A DNA stretch of 64,000 nucleotides, taken from assembly GCF_030165005.1 (NCBI RefSeq), contig NZ_JASNNW010000007.1, positions 124,001-188,000 on the forward strand. Direction: 5' to 3'. This stretch comes from Blastococcus capsensis. GTDB lineage: Bacteria; Actinomycetota; Actinomycetes; Mycobacteriales; Geodermatophilaceae. The position numbers and the translations under genes were made by a program. The stretch's first letter is position 1, and each line of letters opens with the position of its first letter. A model generated the notes under the pieces. That model made no database searches and was not told where the DNA came from. It saw nothing but the letters and a program-made list of their open reading frames with translations. Below are positions 1 through 9,009 of the stretch, piece after piece.

Positions 1-925
1 GCGGCACGCAGCGCACCAGGCCGTAGCCGCCACCGCCCAGGGCGATCCACCGGCCGTCGCAGAGCTGGTGGGCCAGGTCGTGCATGGCCTTGTAGCTGGC
101 CCGCTGCCCGTCGACGGTGAGCGCGAGGTCGGCCAGCGGGTCCTCGTGGTGGGCGTCGCAGCCGCACTGGGTGACGATGATCTGCGGCTGGAACGCCGTG
201 AGCACGCTGGGCACGACCGCGGTGAACGCCCGCAGCCAGGCGGAGTCGTCCGTGCCGTTGGGCAGCGCCAGGTTCACCGCGCTGCCCAGCGCCTTGTCCG
301 CGTCGCCGGTCTCCTCCGGGTAGCCGGTGCCCGGGAAGAGGGTGAGCGGCGTCTGGTGGATGCTCACCGTGAGCACGCGGGGGTCGTCGTAGAAGGCGAC
401 CTGCACGCCGTCGCCGTGGTGGACGTCGAGGTCGACGTAGGCGATCCGCTCGTAGCCCTGCCGCAGCAGCCAGGCGATGGCGACGGCGGCGTCGTTGAAC
501 ACGCAGAAACCCGAGGCCCGGTCCCGCATGGCGTGGTGCAGCCCGCCGGAGATGTTGACGGCGTGCTGCGCGGCGCCGCTGTGCACCTGCCGGGCGGCGA
601 GCACGCTGCCGCCGGTGATGAGGGCCGCGGCGTCGTACATGTCGGGGAAGATCGGGTTGTCCGGAGTGCCCATGCCGTGGCCGACGTCGGGGACGAACGG
701 TGCCTGCCGGACGGCCTCGAGGTAGCCCGGATCGTGGACGAGGGTCAGCAGGTCCTCGCCGGCGGGGCTCGGGGGAAGCACCCGCAGTCGGTCGGTGGCC
801 AGGACGCCGAGGCTGTCGGCCAGGCGCATGGTCAGGTCCAGCCGCACCGGGTGCAGTGGGTGGTCGCCGCCCATGGTGTAGCCGAGCAACGCGTCGTCCC
901 AGACGACCGCCACCGAGTCGCTCAT
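1..925 (-). CDS. acuC: Acetoin utilisation protein AcuC, histone-deacetylase family (3' end beyond window)
   Basis: Zn-dependent deacetylase of the arginase/HDAC superfamily. In Bacillus AcuC controls the acetylation state of acetyl-CoA synthetase; actinobacterial homologues are assumed to act on cytosolic acyl-lysines. The translation shows the HDAC core: the HH pair in GGLHHAM, the GFCVFND segment and the zinc-site motif DLDVHHGDG. It starts at the ATG complementary to 923-925, after MSDSVAVVW. The reading frame is open to base 1, so the C-terminal part (roughly 80 residues by family length) lies outside the window. It is divergent from ideR with about 150 bp between them, a usual actinobacterial arrangement. 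The family call is firm; the physiological substrate is not shown by sequence. Confidence 0.93.
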   Translation of the reverse strand, partial: MSDSVAVVWDDALLGYTMGGDHPLHPVRLDLTMRLADSLGVLATDRLRVLPPSPAGEDLLTLVHDPGYLEAVRQAPFVPDVGHGMGTPDNPIFPDMYDAAALITGGSVLAARQVHSGAAQHAVNISGGLHHAMRDRASGFCVFNDAAVAIAWLLRQGYERIAYVDLDVHHGDGVQVAFYDDPRVLTVSIHQTPLTLFPGTGYPEETGDADKALGSAVNLALPNGTDDSAWLRAFTAVVPSVLTAFQPQIIVTQCGCDAHHEDPLADLALTVDGQRASYKAMHDLAHQLCDGRWIALGGGGYGLVRCVP

Positions 926-1077
926 CGACCCCTCCCCCGGCGCGCCCGGCCGAGCGCGCCTGATCCAGCCGGACGCTACCGGTTCGGATCCCGGCACGTC
1001 CGTCCCCGGGCCCAGCTCGGCCACCCCGTCCGGAGTCCTGCGCCCCGTAGACTGGCCGCCGACACGGAGGAGTACCT

Positions 1078-1803
1078 GTGAACGACCTGATCGACACCAC
1101 GGAGATGTACCTCCGCACCATCTTCGAGCTGGAGGAAGAAGGCATCGTCCCCCTCCGGGCGCGGATCGCCGAGCGTCTGCACCAGAGCGGCCCCACGGTG
1201 AGCCAGACCGTCGCCCGCATGGAGCGGGACGGGCTGCTCACGGTCGAGGGAGACCGGCACCTGCAGCTCTCCGACCAGGGTCGGCAGGTGGCCACCGCCG
1301 TGATGCGCAAGCACCGGCTGGCCGAGTGCCTGCTCGTGGACGTCATCGGGCTGGACTACGCCGACGTCCACGAGGAGGCGTGCCGCTGGGAGCACGTCAT
1401 GAGCGAGGCGGTCGAGCGCCGCCTGCTGTCGCTGCTCGGCAACCCGACGGTCTCCCCGTTCGGCAACCCGATCCCGGGCCTGGAGGCACTGCGCGGCGAC
1501 GAGCCGGTTGGTGGTGGGACCTCCGCGGTGCTCGACTCGCTCACCCTGCTGGCGACCACGGCCACCGCGGCAGGCCGGCCGGTCGTCATCCGGCGGATCA
1601 GCGAGCAGTTGCAGGAGGACGCGCCGCTGCTGCGTGCCCTCGCCGAGCACCGCGTACGCCCCGGGGTCACGATGACCGCCCAGCTGGCCGACGGTTCGGT
1701 GAGCCTCGACGGGTACGTGCTGCCGGCCGGCGTCGCCCAGCACATGTTCGTGAGCGCGGTCGACGAGGAGCTCACCCCGCTCGAGGCCGCCCCTCTGCTC
1801 TGA
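1078..1803 (+). CDS. ideR: Iron-dependent transcriptional repressor IdeR (DtxR family)
   Basis: Fe(II)-activated repressor of iron uptake. It has an N-terminal winged helix (about residues 1-65), a dimerisation/metal domain (70-140) and a C-terminal SH3-like domain (about 150-241). All ligands of both DtxR/IdeR metal sites fall at the canonical numbers: Met10, His79, Glu83, His98, Cys102, Glu105 and His106. This separates it from MntR-type manganese sensors, which lack the Cys. GTG start with GGAGGAG 5-6 bases upstream. At 241 residues it is slightly longer than DtxR (226). A good match to its operator lies at 62006-62024 in this window, and an iron-type ABC transporter sits beside that site. 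Confidence 0.96.
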   Translation: MNDLIDTTEMYLRTIFELEEEGIVPLRARIAERLHQSGPTVSQTVARMERDGLLTVEGDRHLQLSDQGRQVATAVMRKHRLAECLLVDVIGLDYADVHEEACRWEHVMSEAVERRLLSLLGNPTVSPFGNPIPGLEALRGDEPVGGGTSAVLDSLTLLATTATAAGRPVVIRRISEQLQEDAPLLRALAEHRVRPGVTMTAQLADGSVSLDGYVLPAGVAQHMFVSAVDEELTPLEAAPLL

Positions 1804-1833
1804 GCGGCCGCCGCGCCAGGACGACCAGCGACC

Positions 1834-2162
1834 GTGGAGCCACCTGGTACCGATCCGCGGGAGCCCGACGGCCCCCGGTGCGGGCGACCGACGTCTGCAC
1901 CGCGCAGCCGCTCCCCCGGCACCTCGGGCCGCTGCTGCACCGGGCCCGGCTCGCCGGGTCGTTGGTCTGCGGCCGTGCTGACGGGGGTGGTTCCGGCGCC
2001 GTCGGTGCACGACCTCGTCGTCACCCGGCGGGACGACGGCACCGAGCTCCTGCGCGTCCCGGCCGGCGACCCCTCCGCCGCCGGCGACATGCTGCGGGCG
2101 GTCACGACGGAGCTGGACGAGCGCACCCCGGGGCCTTTCTGCAGGCCTGGGGCGTGCGCTGA
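1834..2162 (+). pseudogene. Decayed small gene with two apparent frameshifts
   Basis: No single frame reads through. Codon composition and protein-like text move between frames: about 1877-1975 (frame of 1326) reads ATDVCTAQPLPRHLG-like sequence, about 1976-2132 (frame of 1834) reads VHDLVVTRRDDGTELLRV, and the last codons return to the first frame as FLQAWGVR followed by TGA at 2160-2162. Spliced together this would be a protein of about 100 residues. I do not recognise the family. Sequencing indels could give the same picture. Same strand as ideR and the S9 peptidase. Confidence 0.35.
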
Positions 2163-2166
2163 CCGA

Positions 2167-2195
2167 TCCGCCGCGGCGAGCCCCGCCGCGGCGGA
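2167..2195. terminator. GC-rich hairpin, possible terminator
   Basis: A perfect 10-bp stem (TCCGCCGCGG at 2167-2176, CCGCGGCGGA at 2186-2195) with a 9-base loop lies just after the decayed gene and before the S9 peptidase. There is no T-tract, as is common for actinobacterial hairpins, so the terminator role is only inferred. Confidence 0.35.
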
Positions 2196-2264
2196 AGGGG
2201 GCGGCGGCGTCCGGCTCACTACGGTGGGGCGGATTCCTGCTCCCTCGCGAGAGAGAAGGCCCCG

Positions 2265-4343
2265 GTGAGCTCCTCCGCTGCTGAACCCGCAGACCCGGCC
2301 CCCGAGGCCCCGCCCACGCCGTTCCACCACCTGGCCGACTTCGTCGCGATACCGCGGATCGGTGCCCTGGCCCTGTCGCCGGACGGGTCGCGGCTGGCCG
2401 TGTCGCTGCACACGCTGGCCCCGGACCGGAAGACGTGGCAGTCGGCACTCTGGGAGCTGGACCCGCAGGGGCAGCGCCCCGCCCGGCGGCTGACCCGCAG
2501 CGCACCTGGTGAGTCCGCTCCTCGGTGGGCTCCCGACGGGTCGCTGCTGTTCCTCTCCGCCCGGCCGGATCCGGGCGCGGACGCCAAGGAGGAGCCCACC
2601 CCGGCGCTGTGGAGCCTGCCCGCCGACGGCGGCGAGGCCCGGCCGGCGATCGATCGCCCCGGCGGGATCAGCTCGTTCGCCGTGGCCGCCGACAGCGGCG
2701 ACGTGGTGGTCGTCGCCGCCACCATGCCCGGCGGCTCCGACCCCGACGCCGACCAGGAGCGGCGGAAGAAGCGCGAGGACGCCGGGGTCTCGGCCGTCCT
2801 GCACGAGGCCTACCCGGTGCGGTTCTGGGACCACGACCTCGGTCCCGCGAGTCCGCACGTGTTCTGGGCCGGCCGGCTCCCGGCCGACGAGGACCCGACC
2901 GGGCGCTCCCCGGTCCAGCTGCGCGACCTCACCCCGGACGCCCTTCCGCCCGCCGGTGCGGGAGACGGCATCGCGCTGTCCCCCGACGGGGCCCGCCTGG
3001 TCCGCGCCGACGACGTGCCCGACGGGCCGGCCGGACGCCGCAGCCGGCTGGTGCTCACCGAGACGGCCACCGGCGAGACCCGGGTGCTCGTCGACGACCC
3101 GCTGGCCGACGTCTACGCCGCCGCCTTCTCCCCCGACGGCACGCAGCTCGTCTGCGTGCGGGAGGCGATGTCGTCCTACGCCGAACCGCCGGACTACACG
3201 CTGCTCCTCGTGCAGGTCGCCGACGGCAGCGTCCGGGAGGTCACGCCCGACTTCGACCGGTGGCCCAGCGCGCCGCAGTTCGGTGCCGACGGCAGCGCCG
3301 TCTACTTCCTCGCGGACGACGACGGCCGGCACGCGGTGTTCCGGGTGCCGGTCGAGGGCGGGAAGCCGGTGCGGCTCACGGGGGACGGCGCCTACAGCGA
3401 CCTGCAGGTGGCCCGCGACGGCAGTGCGCTGTACGCCCTCCGGTCGGCCTACGACTCGCCGCCGGTGCCGGTCCGGCTGGACCCGTCGGCCCCGATGCAG
3501 GACCCCGAGCCGCTGCCCGGCCCCGCCACGGTGGAGCGCCTCCCGGGCACGCTGCACGAGCTGCGCGCGAGCGCCACCGACGGCACCGGGGTGCAGTCGT
3601 GGCTGATCCTCCCCGAGGGGGCGTCGGCGGCGCGGCCGGCTCCCCTGGTGCTGTGGATCCACGGCGGTCCGCTGATGAGCTGGAACTCGTGGTCCTGGCG
3701 CTGGTGCCCGTGGGTGCTGGCGGCCCAGGGGTACGCGGTCCTGCTGCCCAACCCCGCACTGTCCCAGGGGTTCGGCCAGGACTTCGTCCGCCGCGGCTGG
3801 GGCGAGTGGGGCGGGGCGCCCTACACCGACCTCATGGCGGCCGTGGACGCCGCCGAGCAGCGGCCGGAGATCGACGCGAGCCGCACGGCGGCGATGGGCG
3901 GCTCGTTCGGCGGCTACATGGCCAACTGGATCGCCACGCAGACCGACCGGTTCGCTGCGATCGTGACCCACGCCAGCCTGTGGAACCTCGAGGCGTTCAC
4001 CGGCACCACCGACTCGGCCTACTACTGGGAGAAGGAGTTCGGTGATCCGTTCACCGAACCGCGCCGCTACGAGCAGAACTCGCCGCACCGGTACGTGGAC
4101 CAGATCCGCACACCGATGCTGGTGATCCACGGCGACAAGGACTACCGCGTGCCGATCGGCGAGGCGCTGTCCCTCTGGTACGGGCTGCAGAAGCGCGGCA
4201 TCCCGTCCGGGTTCCTCTACTTCCCCGACGAGAACCACTGGGTCGTGACGCCGGGCAACTCCCAGGTCTGGTACTCGACCGTGCTGAACTTCCTCGCCGA
4301 GCACGTCCTCGGCGAGGAGTGGCGGCGACCCGAGCTGCTCTGA
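2265..4343 (+). CDS. S9 family peptidase (acylaminoacyl/dipeptidyl-peptidase type)
   Basis: Serine peptidase of the prolyl-oligopeptidase clan, expected to cleave short or N-acylated peptides in the cytosol; there is no signal peptide. The N-terminal ~400 residues form WD40-like/beta-propeller repeats with recurring LSPDG/FSPDG turns. The C-terminal alpha/beta-hydrolase domain carries the oxyanion HGGP motif, the nucleophile Ser547 in GGSFGGYMAN, the acid Asp in HGDKDYRVP and the base His in DENHWV. Length 692 matches the family. GTG start with weak GAGAGAAGG upstream. It stands alone, convergent with the DUF4192 gene 15 bp downstream. Substrate unknown. Confidence 0.93.
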   Translation: MSSSAAEPADPAPEAPPTPFHHLADFVAIPRIGALALSPDGSRLAVSLHTLAPDRKTWQSALWELDPQGQRPARRLTRSAPGESAPRWAPDGSLLFLSARPDPGADAKEEPTPALWSLPADGGEARPAIDRPGGISSFAVAADSGDVVVVAATMPGGSDPDADQERRKKREDAGVSAVLHEAYPVRFWDHDLGPASPHVFWAGRLPADEDPTGRSPVQLRDLTPDALPPAGAGDGIALSPDGARLVRADDVPDGPAGRRSRLVLTETATGETRVLVDDPLADVYAAAFSPDGTQLVCVREAMSSYAEPPDYTLLLVQVADGSVREVTPDFDRWPSAPQFGADGSAVYFLADDDGRHAVFRVPVEGGKPVRLTGDGAYSDLQVARDGSALYALRSAYDSPPVPVRLDPSAPMQDPEPLPGPATVERLPGTLHELRASATDGTGVQSWLILPEGASAARPAPLVLWIHGGPLMSWNSWSWRWCPWVLAAQGYAVLLPNPALSQGFGQDFVRRGWGEWGGAPYTDLMAAVDAAEQRPEIDASRTAAMGGSFGGYMANWIATQTDRFAAIVTHASLWNLEAFTGTTDSAYYWEKEFGDPFTEPRRYEQNSPHRYVDQIRTPMLVIHGDKDYRVPIGEALSLWYGLQKRGIPSGFLYFPDENHWVVTPGNSQVWYSTVLNFLAEHVLGEEWRRPELL

Positions 4344-4358
4344 GGCGCGCACCCCCGG

Positions 4359-5474
4359 TCAGGCCGGCCGACGCGCAGGGTCACCCGCGTCGGCCGCCTG
4401 TTCGAGGAGGGCACGCAGCTCCCGCGGGGGGAGGCAGGCGGCGAGCCCCTGGCTGAGCAGCCGGGCCAGCGCGAGGTCGGGATCGCTGCTCATCGCCCGG
4501 TCCAGCGCGACGTTGGCCATGGCGCCGTCGCCGCGCAGCCAGACGCTGACGGCCAGCAAGGTGGCCGGCACCGCGTCCAGCGGCGCAGGTGCCCGCCGGG
4601 TGCACTCGGTCCAGAGGGTCTCCGCCGCTGTCGCATCGGCACCCAGCGCGAGCTGGAGCGCGGAGTCACGCACCTGCGGGTCACGCAGGGCCCACAGCAG
4701 GTCGGCGACCTCGTGGTCCTCCAGCGGACCGTCGCCCCCGGGGCCCGGACGGCACCGGGCGACCGCTCGGACCAGTGCGGCCCACGACTCGTCGGCCAGC
4801 ACCTCCGGGCCCACCACCCGGCGCCGGGCCGTCCGCCGGGCGGCCACCCGGGCACAGGCGGCACGCATGCCGCCGCGGGCCCCCGGCGGCGCGGCGATCC
4901 GGGCCGACAGCGCCGCCCGGTCGGTCGCCACCACCTGCCCGGTGGCGACCGCCGCCACGGCCAGCTCGCTCACCCCGCCCGGGAGCGGGGTGCCCGCCCC
5001 GGGAGCGCAACAGGGGTAGGGGCAGTCGTAGGACCACCAGCGGCCACGACGCACCAGCAGCACGTCCCGCACCGGCAGGTCCGCCGCCGACAGGGCCAGC
5101 AGCAGCTCGTGCACCAACGGCCGGTGCGGCAGCTGGGTGCCGAGCACGAGGCCGCCGGTCTCTTCGTCACCGGCCCCAGGGTCGAAGTCGTCGGGGTCGT
5201 CCGACACCACGACCAGCAGCGCGGCGGTCGGCGCGTCGCTGCGCAGGCTCGCCACGAGCTGGCGTGCCGCCGTGCCGGTAGCTCCGGTCGATGGCAGGTC
5301 ACCCCGGACGGTGAGGCCGACCCGCCCGCCGGTCGGGCCGCCCAGTCCGACCAGGACCACCGACTCCCGGGGGTGGAACCCGAGCAGGTGCGGCAGCGCG
5401 GCGACCACCTCCCCCGGATCGGAGATCCGGACCTCGGGGTGGTCGGTGCCGTGTGCGTCGGGAGGAGCGTCCAT
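4359..5474 (-). CDS. DUF4192 family protein
   Basis: 371 residues with the DUF4192 pattern found almost only in actinobacteria: an opening ISDPGEVVAALPHLLGFHP segment, then VVLVGLGG, alternating beta/alpha Rossmann-like sequence and an Ala/Arg-rich helical C-terminus. No catalytic motif or membrane segment is visible and the function is unknown. The ATG complementary to 5472-5474 precedes MDAPPDAHG and fits the usual family start. A 185-bp gap separates it from the lipoprotein gene on the same strand; that gap holds two copies of CTGTGGACG but no convincing promoter. Confidence 0.85.
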   Translation of the reverse strand: MDAPPDAHGTDHPEVRISDPGEVVAALPHLLGFHPRESVVLVGLGGPTGGRVGLTVRGDLPSTGATGTAARQLVASLRSDAPTAALLVVVSDDPDDFDPGAGDEETGGLVLGTQLPHRPLVHELLLALSAADLPVRDVLLVRRGRWWSYDCPYPCCAPGAGTPLPGGVSELAVAAVATGQVVATDRAALSARIAAPPGARGGMRAACARVAARRTARRRVVGPEVLADESWAALVRAVARCRPGPGGDGPLEDHEVADLLWALRDPQVRDSALQLALGADATAAETLWTECTRRAPAPLDAVPATLLAVSVWLRGDGAMANVALDRAMSSDPDLALARLLSQGLAACLPPRELRALLEQAADAGDPARRPA

Positions 5475-5659
5475 GGCCCGACCTTTTCCGGCGGCAGGCG
5501 CGGCCGGGGCCCGTCGACGGATCTGTGGACGCAGCCGGGGGCTGTGGACGTGGCCCCGTCCAGAGGCTCACCCGAGCTCGCGAGTAGAAGGACCCGCTCC
5601 TCCCCGACCCTCGCACGCTCGGGCCGGGCCCCGGGAGCGGGCCTGAGACGTGGACTTCC

Positions 5660-6430
5660 TCAGCCGAGTGCGTCGGCCTGTGCCTCGTAGGCCTGCTCGA
5701 GGAGATCGGCGAAGGCCGCCGGGTCCGTGGCCGCAGCCGGGTCCTGGCCGGCGTCGATGTTGAGCAGGAGCAGCAGCCGGTCACCGTCCTCGACCGCCCC
5801 GATCAGGGTCGGCACGGACACCTGGGAACCATCGGGTGCGGCCAGAGAGGTGGTGTAGCGCACCAGGGCCGCGCCGTCGCCGAGGTCCTCGACCGGGAGG
5901 TTCTCGAAGGTGACGGTCGCCTGCCCGAACTCGGGGGAGCTGATCTGGGCCGTCGGGCAGCGTTGGGCCGCATCGGCCAGCTGGGCGACGGTTTCCTCCA
6001 GCGGGCCACCACGCAGCAGCATCTCCACCGTCGTCGACGCCCCGGTGGTGGCGGTTTGCGCGGCGATGTCCTCGAAGTCGTCGATGTCGGGCTGGGTGCC
6101 GGCGACCGTGGCCCGGCAGCTCTCCGGAGTGAGCTGCAGGTCCTCGCTCTCGGCAGCCAGGCCCGCCCCCTGCCGCAACTGCTCCGGCGACACCGCGATG
6201 ACCGTGGCCTCGGGCCCGAACGCCTCGGCCGGCAGCAGCCCGGAGGCCAGGTCCGGTGCGCGGGGCTCGTCGGCCGACGTCGACGTGGCGGTGGAGGTCT
6301 CGGTGGCCGCCGGGCCGACTCCGGGCTCCTCGTCCCCTCCGCACCCGACGAACAGGATGGCCGAGGCCAGTCCGGCGAGCAGCACCCCGGGGACCCGGTG
6401 CCGGCGGGGGACGCGGCGCGCAGACGACAT
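5660..6430 (-). CDS. Putative lipoprotein
   Basis: 256 residues. The N-terminus has a basic stretch, a hydrophobic core and a lipobox-like ILFVGC, so Cys would be lipidated, followed by a Thr/Ser-rich linker (about 35-60). The rest is acidic and mostly alpha/beta with two Cys residues (in ESCRAT and RCPTAQ) that could form a disulfide. It resembles in outline the extracellular sensor-like domains of mycobacterial and other actinobacterial lipoproteins, but I cannot assign a function. It is expressed alone or with the downstream DUF4192 gene. Confidence 0.75.
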   Translation of the reverse strand: MSSARRVPRRHRVPGVLLAGLASAILFVGCGGDEEPGVGPAATETSTATSTSADEPRAPDLASGLLPAEAFGPEATVIAVSPEQLRQGAGLAAESEDLQLTPESCRATVAGTQPDIDDFEDIAAQTATTGASTTVEMLLRGGPLEETVAQLADAAQRCPTAQISSPEFGQATVTFENLPVEDLGDGAALVRYTTSLAAPDGSQVSVPTLIGAVEDGDRLLLLLNIDAGQDPAAATDPAAFADLLEQAYEAQADALG

Positions 6431-6479
6431 GCCCCGAACCTAGCCGCCCACGGACCCGGACGTCCCTGGCCGCGACGCC

Positions 6480-6773
6480 TCAGGCGCGGTACTGGATGGC
6501 GCTGCGGGCGGCCAGGATCGGCCGGACGTGCTCGGCGATGACGGCGAGGTGCACCGGGTCCTGCGCGTAGCGGTAGAAGGCCTCGACGTCGGGGAACTCG
6601 GCGATGAGCACGGTGGAGGCGTTCCCGTCGACCAGCCCGGCGTCGTCGGCGACGACCAGCGACGACATCCCGCCCACCTCGCGCCGCAGGCCACGGAGGG
6701 CCTCAACGGTGGTGGCCCGCCGCTGCGGGTCGGCGTCGGCGGACCAGGTGAAGACCACGACGTGACGGATCAT
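6480..6773 (-). CDS. Dabb (stress-responsive A/B barrel) family protein
   Basis: A 97-residue ferredoxin-like dimeric barrel protein. The start MIRHVVVFTW, the central DDAGLVDGNAST/VLIAEF segment and the Dabb-like ending with DPVHLAVIAEHVRPI are typical. Members include stress proteins and small cyclases or decarboxylases; without an active-site signature no reaction can be assigned. ATG start; 96 bp separate it from the divergent GT4 gene. Confidence 0.88.
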   Translation of the reverse strand: MIRHVVVFTWSADADPQRRATTVEALRGLRREVGGMSSLVVADDAGLVDGNASTVLIAEFPDVEAFYRYAQDPVHLAVIAEHVRPILAARSAIQYRA

Positions 6774-6855
6774 GGCCCTACTGTGCCAGCCGCCCGGCCC
6801 GGGACCCCGCGATCGGGCGTTACCGGCGGGTAGCCGGGCGCCGGCAGCCGCTCGT

Positions 6856-6869
6856 TAGAGTCCGTTCCC
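6856..6869 (+). promoter_or_regulatory. Possible leaderless promoter of the GT4 cluster
   Basis: TAGAGT at 6856-6861 sits 8 bases before the ATG at 6870 and there is no Shine-Dalgarno sequence between them. This spacing puts transcription start at or next to the start codon, the usual layout of leaderless actinobacterial mRNAs. The -35 region is not recognisable. Inference from spacing only. Confidence 0.3.
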
Positions 6870-8132
6870 ATGGGACGGTCGTTGCGCATTGCACTGCTGT
6901 CCTACCGGAGCAAGCCGCACAGCGGTGGGCAGGGCATCTACGTCCGTGCCCTGTCCCGGGAGCTGGCCGAGCTCGGGCACCGCGTCGAGGTGCTCAGCGG
7001 CCAGCCCTATCCCGACCTCGACGAGGGGGTCCCGCTCACCCGCGTGCCGAGCCTGGACCTCTACCGCGAACCCGATCCGTTCCGCACGCCCCGGCCCTCG
7101 GAGATCCGCGACTGGATCGACGTCGCCGAGTGGGCCACGATGTGCACCGCCGGCTTCCCGGAGCCGCTCACCTTCACCGTCCGCGCGGCCCGCCACCTGC
7201 TGCCGCGCCGCGACCAGTTCGACGTGGTGCACGACAACCAGTCGCTGGGCTACGGGCTGCTGCGGCTGGTGCGCGCCGGGATCCCGACCGTCGCCACCGT
7301 CCACCACCCCGTCGCGATCGACCGCCGGCTGGAACTGGCCGCCGCCCCGACACTGCGGCGCAGGCTGACGCTGCACCGCTGGTACGCCTTCACCGCCATG
7401 CAGGCGCGGGTGGTCCGGCAGCTCGACGGGGTCACCACCGTCTCGGAGAGCTCACGCCGGGACATCTGCGAGCACATGGCCCTGGCTCCCGAGCGGATCG
7501 AGGTCGTCCCCGTCGGCATCGACCCGGGCCGGTTCACCCCGCCGCCGGCCGGGCAGGCTCGGGAGACGGACTCGATCCTGGCCGTCACGAGCGCCGACGT
7601 CGCGCTCAAAGGCCTGGTGCACCTGCTCGAGGCGCTGGCCAAGCTGCGCACCGAGCGGCCCGTCCGGCTGACCGTCGTCGGCACCGCCCGTCCCGGAGGG
7701 CCTGCGGAAGCGGCGCTGGACCGGCTCGCGCTCCACGACGCCGTCCGGTTCACCGGCCCGGTGGCCGAGGACGAGCTGATCGGTCTCTTCCAGCGGGCGA
7801 CGGTGGTGGCGATCCCCTCCCTCTACGAGGGCTTCTCGCTGCCGGCCATCGAGGCGATGGCGTGCGCGACGCCGCTGGTCACCACCGACGCCGGGGCGCT
7901 GCCCGAGGTGGTCGGCACGAAGGCCGGCCTCCGGGTCCTTGCCGGCGACGTCGGCGAGCTCACCGCCGCGCTGAAGCTGGTCCTGGACTCCCCGTCCCTG
8001 GCCGAGCAGCTCGGCCGGGCCGGACGGCGGCGGGTGCTCGACACCTACACCTGGCGGGCCACGGCCGAGCGGACCGCCGACTGGTACGCGCAGACGCTGG
8101 AACGGAAGGGGCGTCGTGAGAACGACGGGTGA
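6870..8132 (+). CDS. GT4-family glycosyltransferase
   Basis: GT-B retaining glycosyltransferase of 420 residues. The N-terminal Rossmann domain begins RIALLSYRSKPHSGGQGIYV with the acceptor-side GGQG loop. The C-terminal domain has the nucleotide-sugar EX7E motif in YEGFSLPAIEAM, then the family's GALPEVVG segment. Donor and acceptor cannot be told from sequence. It heads a plus-strand cluster with a methyltransferase, a toroid-fold protein and two GT2 enzymes, with gaps or overlaps under 60 bp, suggesting one operon that builds and modifies a glycolipid or surface glycan. Confidence 0.92.
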   Translation: MGRSLRIALLSYRSKPHSGGQGIYVRALSRELAELGHRVEVLSGQPYPDLDEGVPLTRVPSLDLYREPDPFRTPRPSEIRDWIDVAEWATMCTAGFPEPLTFTVRAARHLLPRRDQFDVVHDNQSLGYGLLRLVRAGIPTVATVHHPVAIDRRLELAAAPTLRRRLTLHRWYAFTAMQARVVRQLDGVTTVSESSRRDICEHMALAPERIEVVPVGIDPGRFTPPPAGQARETDSILAVTSADVALKGLVHLLEALAKLRTERPVRLTVVGTARPGGPAEAALDRLALHDAVRFTGPVAEDELIGLFQRATVVAIPSLYEGFSLPAIEAMACATPLVTTDAGALPEVVGTKAGLRVLAGDVGELTAALKLVLDSPSLAEQLGRAGRRRVLDTYTWRATAERTADWYAQTLERKGRRENDG

Positions 8133-8186
8133 GGGCGCGCCGGCGACCGACGAGCGGATCGGACCCGGAGTCGAACCGGAGCAACC

Positions 8187-8975
8187 GTGCTGACCGTCGA
8201 CTACGACCGCCTCGACCTGCGGCCGGGGATGACCGTCCTCGACCTCGGGTGCGGCGAGGGCCGGCACGCTTTCGAGGCCTACCGCCGGGGCGCGCACGTC
8301 GTCGCCGTCGACTGGGGGCAGCCGGAGGTCGAGACGACGAAGCGCTGGCTCGGGGCGATCGCCGAGGCCGGCGAGGCCCCGTCGGGGACCCGCTACGAGG
8401 TGGTCCGCGGCGACCTGCTGCGCCTGCCCTTCCCGGACGCGAGCGTCGACCGGGTGATGGCGTCGGAGGTGCTCGAGCACATCCCCGACGACGCCACGGC
8501 GATGGCCGAGATCTTCCGGGTCCTCAAGCCGGGTGGAAGGGCCGCGGTGACCGTCCCCCGCTACGGGCCCGAACGCGTCTGCTGGGCGCTGTCGGACGAG
8601 TACCACGCCAACGAAGGCGGGCACATCCGCATCTACCGTGGCGACGTCCTGCGGGCCCGGCTGGCCACCGCGGGCCTCGTCCCGGGCGCCAGCCACCACG
8701 CGCACGCCCTGCACGCGCCGTTCTGGTGGCTGAAGTGCGCCGTCGGCGTCGAGAAGGACTCTCCCCCGGTGCGCGCGTACCACCGGCTGCTGGTCTGGGA
8801 CCTCACGCACCGCCCGTGGCTGACCCGCACCGCCGAACGGCTGCTGGACCCGCTGTTCGGCAAGAGCTTCGTCGTCTACGCCGACAAGCCGACCGAGCCC
8901 GCCGCCCCAGCGGCGCGCACGTGGTCGGCGGGCGCCGGCCCCGCCGACCGGGAGCCTTCCGCTGCCGCCGGCTGA
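8187..8975 (+). CDS. Class I SAM-dependent methyltransferase
   Basis: Methyltransferase_11-type enzyme of 262 residues. SAM motif I is VLDLGCGEG (about residues 15-23), followed by the acidic VVAVD strand, motif VRGDLL and the EVLEHIPDD post-motif. The GTG start follows CCGGAG by 8-9 bases, and 54 bp separate it from the GT4 gene. An ending of Pro/Ala-rich residues is probably unstructured. The acceptor is unknown; position in the cluster suggests a sugar, lipid or isoprenoid intermediate. The downstream frame overlaps its 3' end if the toroid protein begins before 9010. Confidence 0.9.
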   Translation: MLTVDYDRLDLRPGMTVLDLGCGEGRHAFEAYRRGAHVVAVDWGQPEVETTKRWLGAIAEAGEAPSGTRYEVVRGDLLRLPFPDASVDRVMASEVLEHIPDDATAMAEIFRVLKPGGRAAVTVPRYGPERVCWALSDEYHANEGGHIRIYRGDVLRARLATAGLVPGASHHAHALHAPFWWLKCAVGVEKDSPPVRAYHRLLVWDLTHRPWLTRTAERLLDPLFGKSFVVYADKPTEPAAPAARTWSAGAGPADREPSAAAG

Positions 8976-9009
8976 CCGGGCGGGCCTCCTGCTGCCGGAG
9001 CTGCCCGGA

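Noticed and set aside
1356-4352. Minus-strand open frame of about 1,000 codons across ideR and the S9 peptidase
   Set aside because: High GC keeps antisense frames open; composition is Arg/Pro/Ala/Gly-rich without motifs, and both plus-strand genes have clear domains and catalytic residues.
5520-5552. Repeated CTGTGGACG before the lipoprotein 3' end as a regulatory direct repeat
   Set aside because: Only two 9-base copies in a non-promoter position; chance is sufficient.
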